NCBI GenBank assembly: GCA_025766275.1
Contig: JAFKAC010000210.1
Span: forward strand, 1 to 64,000
DNA from: Lactarius indigo
Lineage: Eukaryota; Basidiomycota; Agaricomycetes; Russulales; Russulaceae
DNA: 64,000 bases
Direction: 5' to 3'
A program made the position numbers and the translations under genes. The notes under the pieces were generated by a model, which worked only from the letters and a program-made list of their open reading frames with translations, was not told where the DNA came from and did no database searches. This document shows, one piece after another, positions 1 to 12,123 of the stretch (the stretch's first letter is position 1; every line of letters starts with the position of its first letter).

Positions 1-1611
1 GTTATCCCAACTATCCACCCCATATGAGGCCCCCACCTCCTGGATATCCCCACCAGCCTCCCCATCCATCTCCGTACCCTCCAGTGCCGTCTCCTGCCAC
101 AGAGCATTGGCAGCAGCATCCTACTGTCCCGAGCCAGCCTTCTCCCGCACATGCGCCGCCAGTGGCCTACTCAAAACCTGTGGCATTGGTTCCCACCACT
201 GGTCGAGGCACGCGGCTCCCACGTGGCGCGCCCCGATATGGAAAAATTTAAGCTACGGCAGGGAACAGTGACCGAGGTAAGAGCCACCATCATCTTTAGA
301 ACGTTCCTGCCACTAATCAACTTCCAGCTGTTACAGCATTGCAATGTGCTCTATTCATTTGCCTCCAAATATGGTGAGTTACCCTGCTTTGGCTCGATAC
401 CGGTGGCTGATGTCCTTTTTTGATAGCACAAGCACAGGCCAATGGAACAGGGGTTCAGAAGCCATCTCAGGCTGAGATAGCCGAAATGAGCCAGCGCGCT
501 AACCTAGTCATGCGTCTTTGTGAAGAGTTGAAGCGCCTGTCATTATCTGAAGGGGAACGTGCTAAGGGGCCCGCACCGGCAGTGCCCCCTCCAGAGGAAC
601 ATCGCGCTCCTAAACGCCCTGGGAAGACATATCTGCCGACGGCGCTGCTGGCACGGATGCAGAGGTGTGTGACGATTTTGTCCCTGTTGGGGCTTCTCGG
701 TGCTTGTGCGGAGACCTGATCATCGCCTATCTCCGGCGGATAGGCGCAGGCAACCGCAGAGGCTGATATGGCGCTTATCCGCACAAAGCGTGCCACAACT
801 GCCGGCCAGAACGGAGGACCAGGCCAGCCCAAATCTAAGTATCGTAAGCGAAGTGTGAGTTCACACAATACGGCACATACGTCACTGGGAAAGTCCTCAC
901 GGTCCCCCTTCACCTCCGACCAGCGCGCGACACCCCCGGGGAAGTGTCATTCATGTAACATACGGGAAACGCCAGAATGGAGACGTGGACCAGATGGGGC
1001 AAGAACTCTTTGTAATGCATGCGGTTTGCGTAGGTTTCTGTTCTCTGCCACCATCAGTTACTCGAACGTTCTGCTCACATCCGCGGATGGCAGACTACGC
1101 GAAACTAATGCGGAAGCGTGACAAGGCAGCCGGTCCCGATGGCAAACCGCCTAATATCGACCTTGAAACTCTTCGAGCATCGACCCGCATGGCGGAGAAC
1201 AGCAACCGTGATGCCAACAATAGAAATGGCAACGCAGTTAGTAACAATAACAGCAACGGTAATCAGAATGGACCCGCTAATGCGGCTGTGGAGACGAAGC
1301 CGCCACCATCCCCACCGTCACAAAAGTCTGACTCCGCACGCCCAAGTCCTGCAGTTTCCAAAGGAGGGCCTCCCCAATCGCCTGTTTCGCCAGCAACCAG
1401 CAATTACCATTCTAACCCAACTGGTCCGGGCGTTCCGCCTCAGCCACAGCCATCTCATCCCGCCCAGATGATGCCACCATCTTCTATTCCCTCGGGTGCC
1501 AGTGATGCTGCACCGCCGACGTGGCAAAGTGCGCGTGGGTATCCCGCCGACCATGGGTCATTCATGCGTGCACACGCACCGCCGTCACATGCTCGAGGTG
1601 CACCTCCGTGA
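1..1611 (+). CDS. GATA-type zinc finger transcription factor, NsdD-like (5' partial)
   Basis: The gene is already open at the left edge (reading frame of position 3), so its N-terminus is missing. After a Pro-rich region comes a conserved block ([13 protein letters not shown], about 331-373) and a helical segment (about 427-540). A single GATA finger of the C-X2-C-X17-C-X2-C type follows, from [18 protein letters not shown] through [17 protein letters not shown]; it is split by a clean 64-bp intron (1030-1093) inside GLH. Other introns I place near 276-326, 374-426, 669-749 and 855-923. The tail is Asn/Pro/Ser-rich and ends at TGA 1609-1611; a GTGAGT just before the stop could instead be a donor leading to another exon. 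The finger resembles fungal NsdD (GATA regulators of sexual development) more than WC-2. Nuclear DNA binding is inferred from the family. Target genes are unknown. Confidence 0.75.
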
Positions 1612-2286
1612 GTGTCATCTACCTGTGAAAGTACGAGGTTCGTCTGATGAAGGCGTCTGCAGGTTTCATGCTTGACGTATGTAGCGTATCCAATATGCCT
1701 CCCGAATAGGATGGTCCATTTCCCTATCCCTACCTAATTCATCTGGTCTCGTGCAGGAAGACCGTGATTCCTTTTTTCCCTCACCTTGCATGCATACAAT
1801 TATTCTAGCCCTTCCATGTGTCTTCGAACGTTGTTCGCACCAACTTTGTAGTAGCGCGCATCAGTACATCATTGTAATGAAGAACCGAGACATTTGTGGT
1901 CTCGATTTTTTTTTACTTGATCTGCATCTGCATCTGCATCGATTGGATCGTTTGTTCGTGTCAAGCGGAAGTTGAGATCATCTGGGATCTCAATCTCACT
2001 CCAGATCGGATCGATTATTTGTAGGCGATCAATAGGGATCTTTTCAGCGATCTGAGTCTATCCTTGTGATTTTTTATGGCTCATGAGATAGTTAACTCGA
2101 CCGGGCCGGGCTGGACTCGCAATGTAGAGGGCCCGTGCTTCTCATACCCGCTACGGGAGCGCTATAATAGCAACGATGTCGATCAAACGACACCACTAGT
2201 CATTTATCCACACGAAACAGTAACTAAGAAAAGGGGGGCGCGTTGCCGATCTTCAACACCAACTCTGAAAGGCTTAGACTAAGCTA
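1612..2286. other. Intergenic, between convergent genes
   Basis: This stretch holds the 3' untranslated parts of the GATA factor and of the minus-strand dioxygenase. It is AT-rich with a T8 run near 1910 and several loose repeats of GATC-containing words (about 1915-2060). I see no credible coding exon or RNA gene. Confidence 0.5.
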
Positions 2287-3814
2287 TTAGTCATTGTATC
2301 CGGTGCGAGATTTAAGTGAATCCTTCTTCTCGGGTAGCGGGATGCCTTGACGCTCCCACAGGTCCAACTGACGGTCGCGCGCACGCTTCCCGGTCGTGCG
2401 CTCGTAGTCCGCGACCGAGGTCGGGCGTTCGCCATGCGGTGTCGCGCGAAGTGCGTGACGTGTAGCGGGCCAGAAGTCGAAGGTGGCGGTGTGCGTTACG
2501 ACCTATACAAAATGCCGCCGATGAAAAAATGAATGAAAAAGGGAAGGGAAGGGGGACATACGCGATTATCCCATATCGCGACGTCATTGACGTCCCATTT
2601 GAAACGCGCATGAAAATCGTGGTTCTCGGCGATCTGTGCAAAGAGGAACGCGAGGACCACATCGGACTCTGCCTTGGGGACGCCTACTATGCGCCGCGTG
2701 AAGCCTGTCCGCGGTGGGTCAACGTTCGGCGGTTCGTCATTCGTGGACGTTGGGATACTTACCGGGATTGACGTAGACGCTCTTCCAGCCCGTGGTCGGA
2801 TGCACACGTACGACTGGGTGCACAGTCTCGATCGGCTCGCGACGGACGGGCAACCCCGCCGCGCGCGCACCGTCCGCCTGCGCGACGGCACTGTGCACGG
2901 CGGACAGGCCCTCGAGGTAGGTCTGGAAACCGGGGCTGAGGGACGAGTAGAGAGCGTAGCCGGAGCTCCAGAGCGTGTCTCCGCCCACCTCGGGGCCCGT
3001 GATCACCTTGAGCGACGTCGTGCTGGGTGGCTGCAGCTCGTACGACACGTCTGAGTGCCAGAGATCGACCTTGGTGTAGGAGGCGGGGTCGGGCCGGCGC
3101 GACGAGTCGGTGTAGACCACTAGTGAGGGAGGTTTTAGGGCCTTTTCGCTGTATAGGACGGCTCTGGAGACGAACCGTGGACTTCTTCCAAACCGGGCTC
3201 TTTCGGAACGGGGGTCGTCGCGTGCTTGTGGAGCGGGCCCCAGTGGCGCCCGAGGTCAAGTTGCTCGTGGATATTGAGGTCCTGATTCCGGAAGACTTGT
3301 CGGGTTATCAGGTGACGGTGACGCAAAGTGCGCATATCCACTTACATACGACACCGCGCTCCGCGACCAGGAGCGACCTGGTGACAGGCGCAAACCCTTA
3401 GTGAGAAAGGGCTGTGCAAATAAGTTGAAAATCAGACGCACAGCTCATCCTTCTGTACATCAGACAGTTGGCGCAAGTCGATCCCATGGAGCTCTGTGCC
3501 AATCGTCGGCGTGAGAGTGATAACTTTGGACGCCGCCGAAAGTAGGCTCTTCTTTTCGGGATCTGCGCCCAAGCCCCTATCAGCCACATTGAACTCTTTC
3601 AGGGGCTCCCAGGAAACGGCTGGGAAGGTCGGCTGAAAAAAGACGAAGTGGCAGGTTGAGGTAGATAGAACGCCCGATCTTGGGAATGTCACATTACTTT
3701 GTACTGGGCGTATTTGTACTGCTCGTCGCCATCATCAGCGGTAGAGGGGGAATAGAAGGGGTTTATCAATCGCTCGTCACTTTGCTGCTGCTTCTCTGTC
3801 GCAACTGGTGCCAT
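2287..3814 (-). CDS. TauD/TfdA-family Fe(II)/2-oxoglutarate-dependent dioxygenase
   Basis: The start ATG (3812-3814) opens a short exon (MAPVATEKQQQ...), followed by an intron with GTAATG at its donor and TTTTTCAG at its acceptor. The next exon carries DRGLGADPEKKSLL and IGTELHGIDLRQLSD. Further exons give FRNQDLNIHEQLDLGRHWG and WHSDVSYE, the HxD iron ligands. The last exon (about 2290-2500) has HTATFDFWPATRHALRATPHGERP, with the second His ligand and the Arg that binds 2-oxoglutarate. The stop is TAA (2287-2289). Family members use iron, O2 and 2-oxoglutarate to oxidise substrates such as sulfonates (yeast JLP1) or aryloxyacetates; the substrate here cannot be told. All catalytic residues are visible, so an active cytosolic enzyme is likely. 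It is divergent from XRN1 across a ~620-bp spacer. Confidence 0.88.
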
Positions 3815-4439
3815 GATGGAAGAAAAACGAGAACCGTGAGACGAGACACATATTTCGAGTATGTCGAGCTATATATGCACAGAGGTCCCACGAGACACGC
3901 CATCAGTTCTCATCGAGGTACGTCTCACGCTCACTCGCGCGAAGAAAAGGAGAGATTGCGACAGTGCACACGTGATGAGATCTGTAAGACTCGGTGTCCC
4001 GCTGATCCCCTCTGGGGGGGGACCGTATCATGAGGACCCTAAGAGGGCGACCAGCTGTTCAAATGGGGATGATGGGTCGCAAGCAACTGGAAAATCCTCG
4101 ATCCTGTGAAGCGGACAACCTACAGAGAGAACGGCCACGTCTCAGAGAGCACAAGTAAATGGAGCGCGACTCGTCCAAGTGGTAGCCCCGAGCACAGCGA
4201 GGTGCCTCAGCCTGAGAGCTTATTGGCAGTACCGCAGCTTATCGGACCGAAGGGGGTGAGTCGCGTGGCTGGCACGTGGTCCACGTGGATTCGGAAGAGC
4301 AGCGCGCCAGCCATGGACATTGACTTGATCCCCAACTCAACTCGAATTCGACCTAACTTGAATCTCGACGCTTATCTCTATACGGCCCCGCGCCAACTCT
4401 GCGACACTGTCATTTGTATAGCAGTACTCTTGTATAACC
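3815..4439. other. Divergent promoter region, dioxygenase / XRN1
   Basis: This spacer lies between the starts of the minus-strand dioxygenase and plus-strand XRN1. It must contain both promoters. I see short open frames but none with family-like sequence, and no clear TATA box or RNA gene. Confidence 0.5.
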
Positions 4440-7400
4440 ATGGGTACTCTTTCGTATCTTCTCCCACCTGTGTCACGCTGACCCCCTCTTCCATTCCAGG
4501 CGTCCCTAAGGTATTGTGTGTCTAACTCATGTCAGTCAACGCTGACCAGTTCCACGTAGTTTTTCAGATATATTTCGTGAGTGCAGTATACTTCATAAAC
4601 GCATCTCCATCTCACAGTAGTCTCCAGGGAACGGTACCCTTTGACGTCACAACTGATCGAGGAGAACAGCATACCCGAGTTTGGTACGCTTATTGACTAC
4701 CATTCTTATAATCTCTCGCCTGAGCATTCCGGTCAGACAACCTCTACCTCGACTTTAACGGTATCATACATACGTGTGAGTTCTTGCGCCCTAAGACCAT
4801 ACGAACTCTAAACTTGACCAAGGCTCCCACCCCAACGATGAGGACGCGCACTTCCGGATGTCCGAGGAGCAAATATACACCTCTATATTCACTTACGTGG
4901 ACCATCTATTCGGGAAAATCAAGCCCAAGAAACTTTTTTTCATGGCCGTCGATGGTGTCGCCCCCCGTGCAAAGATGAACCAGCAACGAAGCCGTCGTTT
5001 CCGCACGGCGAGGGAAGCGCGCGAATTGCGTGAGAAGGCCGAGCGGAAGGGCGAGAAGCTGCCAGACTCAAAGCCGTTCGACAGTAATTGCATTACCCCT
5101 GGTGTGTCCCTCACCCAATTTTGCGGAGGTGCACGTGGCGTTGATGCTGCTCGTGACGTTAGGGACACCTTTCATGGCCAAACTTTCTGAGCAGCTACGC
5201 TACTTCGTAAACAAGAAGATAAGCGAAGATACGAACTGGCGCGATGTGCAGGTCGTTCTTTCCGGGCACGAAGTTCCCGGCGAGGGCGAGCACAAAATCA
5301 TGGAATATATCCGCCTTTCCAAGGCCCAGCCGGATTACAATCCGAACGTCCGCCACTGTCTATATGGTCTCGATGCGGACCTTATCATGCTTGGCCTACT
5401 GAGTCACGATCCCCATTTCTGTTTGCTTCGTGAAGAGGTCAAATTTGGACCTGCTGCAAGGAAAAAGAATAATACAGGGTGTGTCTGAACCTGTTCTTAC
5501 CTTACTACCGACGAGGAACTGATTGTCTCGGAAGACCGGAGTCGATTAATTTTTACCTTCTCCATCTGTCTCTCATGCGCGAGTACTTGGACCTCGAGTT
5601 CCAAGAAGTGCGGCACTCGCTATCGTTCGAATACAACCTCGAGCGTGTCATCGACGATTTCATTGTGCTCGCAGTGTTCATCGGGAATGATTTCCTCCCT
5701 CACTTGCCGGACTTGCATATCCATGAGAATGGACTTGAGCGGCTATTCGATGTATACATGAAGGTGTTACCTTCGTTAGGTATGCAGTTCTCCAAGCCTT
5801 AGCCTCTAGCTCACCGTTACCCGTAGGTGGGTACCTAAACGAGAGTGGTGTCATTGACACAAAGAGGCTCCAGGTCATCCTTGACGAGATGATTGAGTGG
5901 GAGAAGGAGGTTTTCGAGAAGGAGTACGGTGATTTGAACTGGTTCAAGGGCAAGCAGGACAAGCACCTCAAGGAGTTGGAGCGCGAGAGGAAGCGTAACC
6001 TGGTGATGACGCCGTCCCAGCGGCTGATATTCGAGAAGGTACAGAAGTTTGTGTTGGAGCAACGCGACGCTGGCGCAAGCGCTAAAACAGCAAGGCTCGA
6101 GCTCCTCAACCACTTTCCTGCCAGAGATCGCGATTTCATCGGCAGACTTGCCACAGACCTGCATCTGGAACTTGCTTGGGACGACTTTAACGAGGACGAC
6201 GAAAATATCGTGACCTTTGCCCTTCCAAGACCACAAGAGGAACCGGAGGTGGACGTGGTAGATGGAGAAGAAGGAAACGAGGATGATTGGGTCAGTGAAG
6301 AGGAGGACGAAGAAGCGCGGAAAGCAGTGGATCGGGTGCTGGACAAGTACGAGAAAGCGAAAGTGGTGGAGCACGCCGACAAAGACTTCGATCAGAGGTA
6401 CGAGCAGGCCCTGAAGGAGAAAATGGATGAGTGGAAGCGCACGTATTATACGGTGCGCCCGGACTGGCTCATTCACTCGGTTGCGTCGCTTACTTTCTTG
6501 CGCAGGGTAAGTTGGGGATCAGTTATGACAACCCAGAGGAGATGGGTGCCCTCGTGTACCGCTATGTGGAAGGGCTACAATGGGTGATGCACTATTACTA
6601 CAGCGGCGTCGCTTCGTGGAGTTGGTTCTACAACTACCATTACGCCCCGCGCGTGTCGGGTATGCCTTCTTATCTTCCAGCTCTCCTGTTCGAAGTAACG
6701 TTCTTCTCAGATTTGAAGGATATCAAGGACATGGTGTTCAATTTTGACCTTGCTAAGCCCTTCCGACCGTTCGAACAGTTGATGGGTGTGATGCCAGAGG
6801 CCAGCAAAGAGTTGTTGCCGGAAGCCTACCAAGTCAGTTGACTGGTGTTACGTATGGCCCATTTTTGCTTATAAACGAGTAGGACCTGATGTGGGACCCA
6901 AATTCGCCCATCCTCGATTTTTACCCTCAAGAATTTGACCAAGACTTGAACGGGAAGAAACAAGATTGGGAGGCTGTTGTCAAGATTCCCTTCATTGATG
7001 AAACAAGGTTACTCCGTGCGATGCAATGTGGGTTTTCGATGAACAAGCAAAAGACTCTTTCTTATGATTTTTCTAGCTCGAGAGCACCGTCTGACAGCCG
7101 AGGAGAAGCGTCGCAACAGCTTTGGCACAAGCTACCAATTCAAATACAATTCCGAGCCCACAGTGTACCCCTCGTCACTACCAGGGTTCTTCCCTGCGTT
7201 ACACCATTGCACATGTGTCACAGAGCCGTTCGACCTTCCTACGCTAGATGGGTTGCACCTTGTGCAGGGTCTCTGCGATGGCGTCTTCCTCGGCACTGCT
7301 GCTTTGGCGGGCTTCCCGTCCCTGAAAACGCTCCCACACACATCGTCGCTCGGCTTCCACGGCGTCAACATCCACGGTTCTGAGAGCCGCAACAAGTCGA

Positions 7401-9559
7401 TTGTCATCCACATCGAGAACCCGCATTCGTCACGCAAACCGGAGGACATCGCGCACGAGTTGATTGGGACACGCACATATGCCGGATGGCCGTTCTTACA
7501 GGAGGCAAGAGTCGTCGGCATATCTGACGCGTTGTTCAAGTACGAAAAGACGACCATCGTGCAAGGTGGGCCCAGCAGGGTGGTCCAGAACCCGCATGCC
7601 AAGCATGGTCTAAGTATGTGGAAAAATAAAGCGGAGAGGATCGAGAGCATATACTCGAAGAAATGTGGTGTCCTCACTGGCGAGGTTGAGATTTTGTTGC
7701 ACGTACGGCCTCTGAAAGGTGCGGATACTCACCACCGTCGTACACATATCTCACCCTAACTCCGCACTCTCGCTAGGGTTGAAACGTCTAGAGAGCGGAG
7801 CACTCGTGAAGGACTACGAAGACGCACACAAGGAATATGAGCTTGCGCTACAACTCGCGGTACCACAAGTCGAGTCTGAGGATCCGCGCTACATCGAACG
7901 AGCACCACCGTCTATCGCCGAGGAATTCCCGCAAGACACGAAGGTCTTTTTCCTTGGTGAACATGCGTATGGCTTTGCTGCGCGTGTCGCCGCAACAACG
8001 ACGGACACCTTGTCCTTTATCCTCGCGTTCTCTCCGTCGGACAAGTTGGAGAACGAAGCGTTGAAGGAGGTGGTGGCCGAAAGGACGGCCACGCAGTATT
8101 TCCCATCGTTCCAGGTGGCCGAAATGCTCGCGATGTCGAAACGCGCCCTCTCACGCGTCACGTCCAGCTTCATGGTCCTCGTTACCGATGGTCAAAAGGT
8201 CAACCTTGGGCTCAGCATCAAGTTCGAGGTCAAGTCCATGAAGGTACTCAATTACTCCAACAAGAACGGGCACATATGGGAATTCAGCAATCTTGCGATT
8301 GACCTGATCCGTGACTACAAGGTTTGCTTAGTCTGAAGATGTGCGAGACGAATGCTGATGTCTTGGCCGTAGGAGAGGTATCCCGAAGTGTTCAGAATCC
8401 TCGATTGTGGTGGTGATGGTATGCGCGTGCTCCGCTCGTTTGTCTGAAAGTTAACTCGGCATAGATATGGCGAAGGCTTCCACAATATTTCCTTCTGAAG
8501 ACGACCCCGGTGCCAAGGCGAAAGAAATTCGCACGTGGCTCGCGAACAAGGGCGTACGCGATTTTGAACCAGTGCCGTTGCTATGTGATCAACTAGACAA
8601 GGTCTGTCTGTCCGCGCTACCCAAGCCGCAAACAGGACGCTGACGACCCCCGTAGAGCGTAGTTAAAAAAATCGAAGAACTGGCCGATGGGTTTAACAAA
8701 GAGCGGTCATCAGACAATTTCAAGCGTGCCATGGTGAAGAACGTCCCACGACGGGCAGTGCTCAAACCAGAGCACGCAGTTTACCGACTTCAAAACCAAA
8801 GATTCGATCTTGGTGACCGAGTTATCATGGTGCAGGAGAGCGGCGGGGTTCCGTTGTCCGCGAAAGGCGTCGTGATCGGCCTCAGCACAAAGACTATAGA
8901 CGTCGTCTGGGACGTGCCCTTCATCTCGGGTACGACGCTCAACAACCGGTGCTCGCAATATCGAGGATCTTCCGTTGACTTCAATGCGTGTCTCAACTTG
9001 ACGAACCGGCAGTTCGTCTCGGCCGTCAATCAGAGCTCGCAACCGCCCCCACCGCCAGCGGCAACGAGCTCACAACCCTGGTCACGATTCGACTCTCAGC
9101 CTTCTAGCTCAGGACCAAGAGGACACCGGGTCCCGTCGGGAGGACGTGGGGCCCCACGTGGGAGGTCGGTTTTTCGAGTTATTGCTATTTTGAACATGTC
9201 TAACGATAGGCGTCAACAGCTGGACGCCAGTGCACATAATGACTAATCCGAACCGTGGTGGCCGAGGAGGCGCGCAAGTGAACGGGCATGCCTCTACGTC
9301 AGGTCCCTCACGGCTCAATGGGACAGAGGGGCATGCCTCTGTGCCCAGCACCGACGACCAAGACTCTTCACAGGATGCACCTTCGCGCGGTTGGGGTAAT
9401 GGACCGAACCGTCAAGAGTACCGCAGACCGCCAGTGCCACCACGGGGTGGCTATATAACGAGAGGACGTGGATTTAGTCGAGGGTATATCCCTAGAGGTG
9501 GATTCCGTGGTGGTCCTGGAAGGGGTGGGTACACGGCTGCAGCACCGCTTCCGTCATGA
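4440..9559 (+). CDS. XRN1: 5'-3' exoribonuclease XRN1 (Kem1/Xrn1 family)
   Basis: XRN1 degrades decapped 5'-monophosphate mRNA in the cytoplasm. The N-terminus MGVPKFFRYISERYP is assembled from tiny exons: 4440-4443, 4500-4510, 4560-4576, 4628-4683 and 4737-4775, with introns of 47-56 bp that keep the phase exactly. The next exon starts at 4823 (CSHPNDEDAHFR). Nuclease signatures follow: YLDFNGIIH, VDGVAPRAKMNQQRSRRF, GHEVPGEGEHKIMEYIR and YGLDADLIMLGL, with the metal-binding acidic residues present. Later come FIGNDFLPHLPDLHI, an acidic stretch (about 6240-6330), the PAZ/Tudor-like and SH3-like regions (for example RFDLGDRVIMVQESGGVPLSAKGVV near 8800), and a Gly/Arg-rich RGG-like tail ending at 9559. 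The acidic pocket, the full domain order and the cytosolic-type tail favour XRN1 over the nuclear paralogue Rat1. Confidence 0.93.
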
Positions 9560-9714
9560 GATTTGGTCGTTCGTTTTGCTTTCTACTAGTGTACGGCTAT
9601 TAGACTTGTATCGTCTTTTCTTACTTTATCTTGTTTTACGTCGCGTCGCGTCGCGGTCATGGGTCCCAATCAGGAAGATCACCTTTTTTTTCATCTTGCA
9701 CCATCCCGACGACA

Positions 9715-11791
9715 ATGGCAGAGATACACGATCAGTTCGATACCATTCTAATATTTGATTTTGGTTCACAGGTCAGATAGTCGTATTTTGTCACAGCATT
9801 TCTGATCTCAGCATCTCGAGGTTTTTTAGTACAGCCACCTAATCACTCGGAGGTGTCGCGAGCTCAATGTGTACGCAGAGCTTATGCCATGTACGCAGAA
9901 AGTTAAAGAGCTCGGATGGAAACCAAAGGGTGTGTGCGCCTAATCGATCTCAGTTGTTCTCGTTTCTGAATCGTATTTCGTAAGGTGTGATACTGTCTGG
10001 CTCCCCGTATTCCGTATACGATAGCGACTCTCCTCACGTCGACCCCGACGTTTTTGAGCTGGGCGTTCCCATCCTCGGCATCTGCTACGGCTTGCAGGTG
10101 TGTGTGGGTGCCTTTTTTTGATCTCAAAAACACCAAGACACAACACAGGAAATCGCGTGGAACCTTGGAGGCAAGGTCGCGAAGTGCGATCATCGCGAGT
10201 ACGGCTCTGCACGAGTGCAAATAAGCAAATTTGGGACTGGGGGCTCTTCTTCCGTCGATGCATTGTTCGAAGGGCTAGGCGATGAGATGGAGGTGCGATT
10301 CGTCGCGTCGCACTTCTGTCTTTCTCTGAATTGATACACTGATCTCGGTCTCAAAACCAAAAAAAAAAAAGGTGTGGATGTCGCATGGCGACCAGCTCTC
10401 TGCGCCCCCACCAGAGTTCCACATCATCGGCCACACGAAATCTGCGCCGTTCGCTGCGATCGCGCACGACTCGAAGCCCCTCTATGGCATTCAGTTCCAC
10501 CCCGAGGTGACGCACTCTCCGCGGGGGAAGGAGGTTATCTCGCGATTCGTGCTCAACATCTGCGGATGCAAAAGTGACTGGACTATGGTAATCTCGCTCC
10601 TTGGAGACAATCACTCAGAGCTTTATCCTAACTTGGCCGACAACAGGAAGAATTCATAGGAAAGGAGATTGCTCGCATACGTGAAATCTGCGGCGAAACT
10701 GGTCGCGTCATCGGCGCCGTTAGCGGTGGCGTCGACAGCACGGTCGCTGCTAAACTGATGCACGAAGCGATTGGTGACCGGTACGTCTGTCTTTTTTTAG
10801 AGGCTCCGCGGGTCCAGTGCGTGCCATACTCAACAACTACTAGATTCCACGCCATTATGGTCGATAATGGCGTGCTTCGCCTCGACGAGGCGAGGCAGGT
10901 GAACGAGATGCTCAACAAGGACCTCGGCGTGAACTTGAGCGTCGTCGACGCGTCCGATCTCTTCCTCTCCCGTCTGGACGGCGTCGAGGACCCCGAGCAG
11001 AAACGAAGGATCATCGGAAACACGTTCATCAACGTGTTCGAGACCGAGGCCGCCAAGCTCGAGGCGGCCGAGGCGGACAAGGGCAAGATCGAGTGGCTGC
11101 TCCAGGGGACGCTCTACCCGGACGTCATCGAGAGCATCAGCTTCAAGGGCCCGAGCGCTACCATCAAGACGCACCACAACGTCGGTGGCCTACTCAAGGA
11201 CATGAAACTCAAGTTGATCGAGCCCCTGCGGGAGCTATTCAAAGGCGCGCCGCTCAACCTCTCGCTTGTGTTCGTATCTCACGCACCTCCCCTACACACA
11301 GACGAAGTGCGCGCGCTCGGTCGCCTGCTCTCCATCCCAGCCTCGCTCGTGCAGCGACACCCCTTCCCAGGCCCAGGTCTCGCCATCCGCATCCTAGGCC
11401 CAGTGACACGCGCGCAAGTCCAGCTCCTACAGCGCGCAGACGCGATCTACCTCGAGGAGATCCGCGCGGCGGGGCTTTACCAGCAAATCAGCCAGGCGTT
11501 CGCAGTGCTACTGCCCGTGCGCGCCGTCGGCGTCATGGGCGACCAGCGCACGTACGAGCAGGTGATCGCGCTGCGCGCGGTACAGTCGGAGGACTTTATG
11601 ACCGCCGACTGGTTCGTGTTTCCGACCGACGTGCTCCGCCGCATCTCGTCCCGTGTCACCAACGAGATCACGGGCGTCAATCGCGTCACTTACGACGTCA
11701 CGTCTAAGCCTCCTGGGGTACGCTCCCGTCCGTGCAAACCGGACGGCTTGCTGACCTTACCTTTTTGTGCTAGACTGTCGAGTGGCTCTGA
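9715..11791 (+). CDS. GUA1: GMP synthase (glutamine-hydrolysing)
   Basis: The enzyme converts XMP, ATP and glutamine to GMP, the last step of de novo guanine nucleotide synthesis, in the cytosol. ATG 9715 starts [19 protein letters not shown]. The class I amidotransferase domain follows in several exons: [22 protein letters not shown] with the catalytic Cys, and [11 protein letters not shown] with the His and Glu of the triad. The ATP pyrophosphatase domain has the PP-loop [14 protein letters not shown] (about 10715-10760), then [11 protein letters not shown], and [15 protein letters not shown] in the dimerisation domain. The last tiny exon after an intron (GTACGC..TGCTAG) gives TVEWL and TGA 11789-11791, the usual ...PPGTIEWE-type end. 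Length and domain order are normal. Its 3' end converges with Lon. Confidence 0.95.
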
Positions 11792-12123
11792 GACGCGGCG
11801 ACGTGCGCCACCAATAGAGTGTGTTAGGTGCATGCGTGTTAACGTGTAATTTAGTCAAGGACGGACGACCTAAATGAGGGGTGGAGCAAGATGGATTTTG
11901 AAAATACAGTAGAAATTGCGTGCGCGGGTTCGATGCGCTCTAGTCGGAGTCAAATGTTATGTTTGGTGTTGCGATCGGCAGAGTATGCAATGAACAATTT
12001 ACACCCAAATGTGGACAGCAGGGCGCAAAAAAAAAAAACAATGCAAAAGATTGATCGGAAGAAAAGCACTAGCCAGACAGGGAACGTGGTGCGCCAGGGT
12101 GTGTGCGTGGGTGTCAGTGTCAC
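11792..12123. other. Intergenic between convergent GMP synthase and Lon
   Basis: This stretch holds the 3' untranslated regions of two convergent genes, including an A-rich tract near 12030-12040. An open frame on the plus strand runs on through here into the antisense of Lon. It lacks any family signal and I do not call it a gene. Confidence 0.5.

Noticed and set aside
4560..4628. Missing or broken N-terminus of XRN1
   Set aside because: A 17-nt exon at 4560-4576 restores FFRYIS in phase, so the start is complete.
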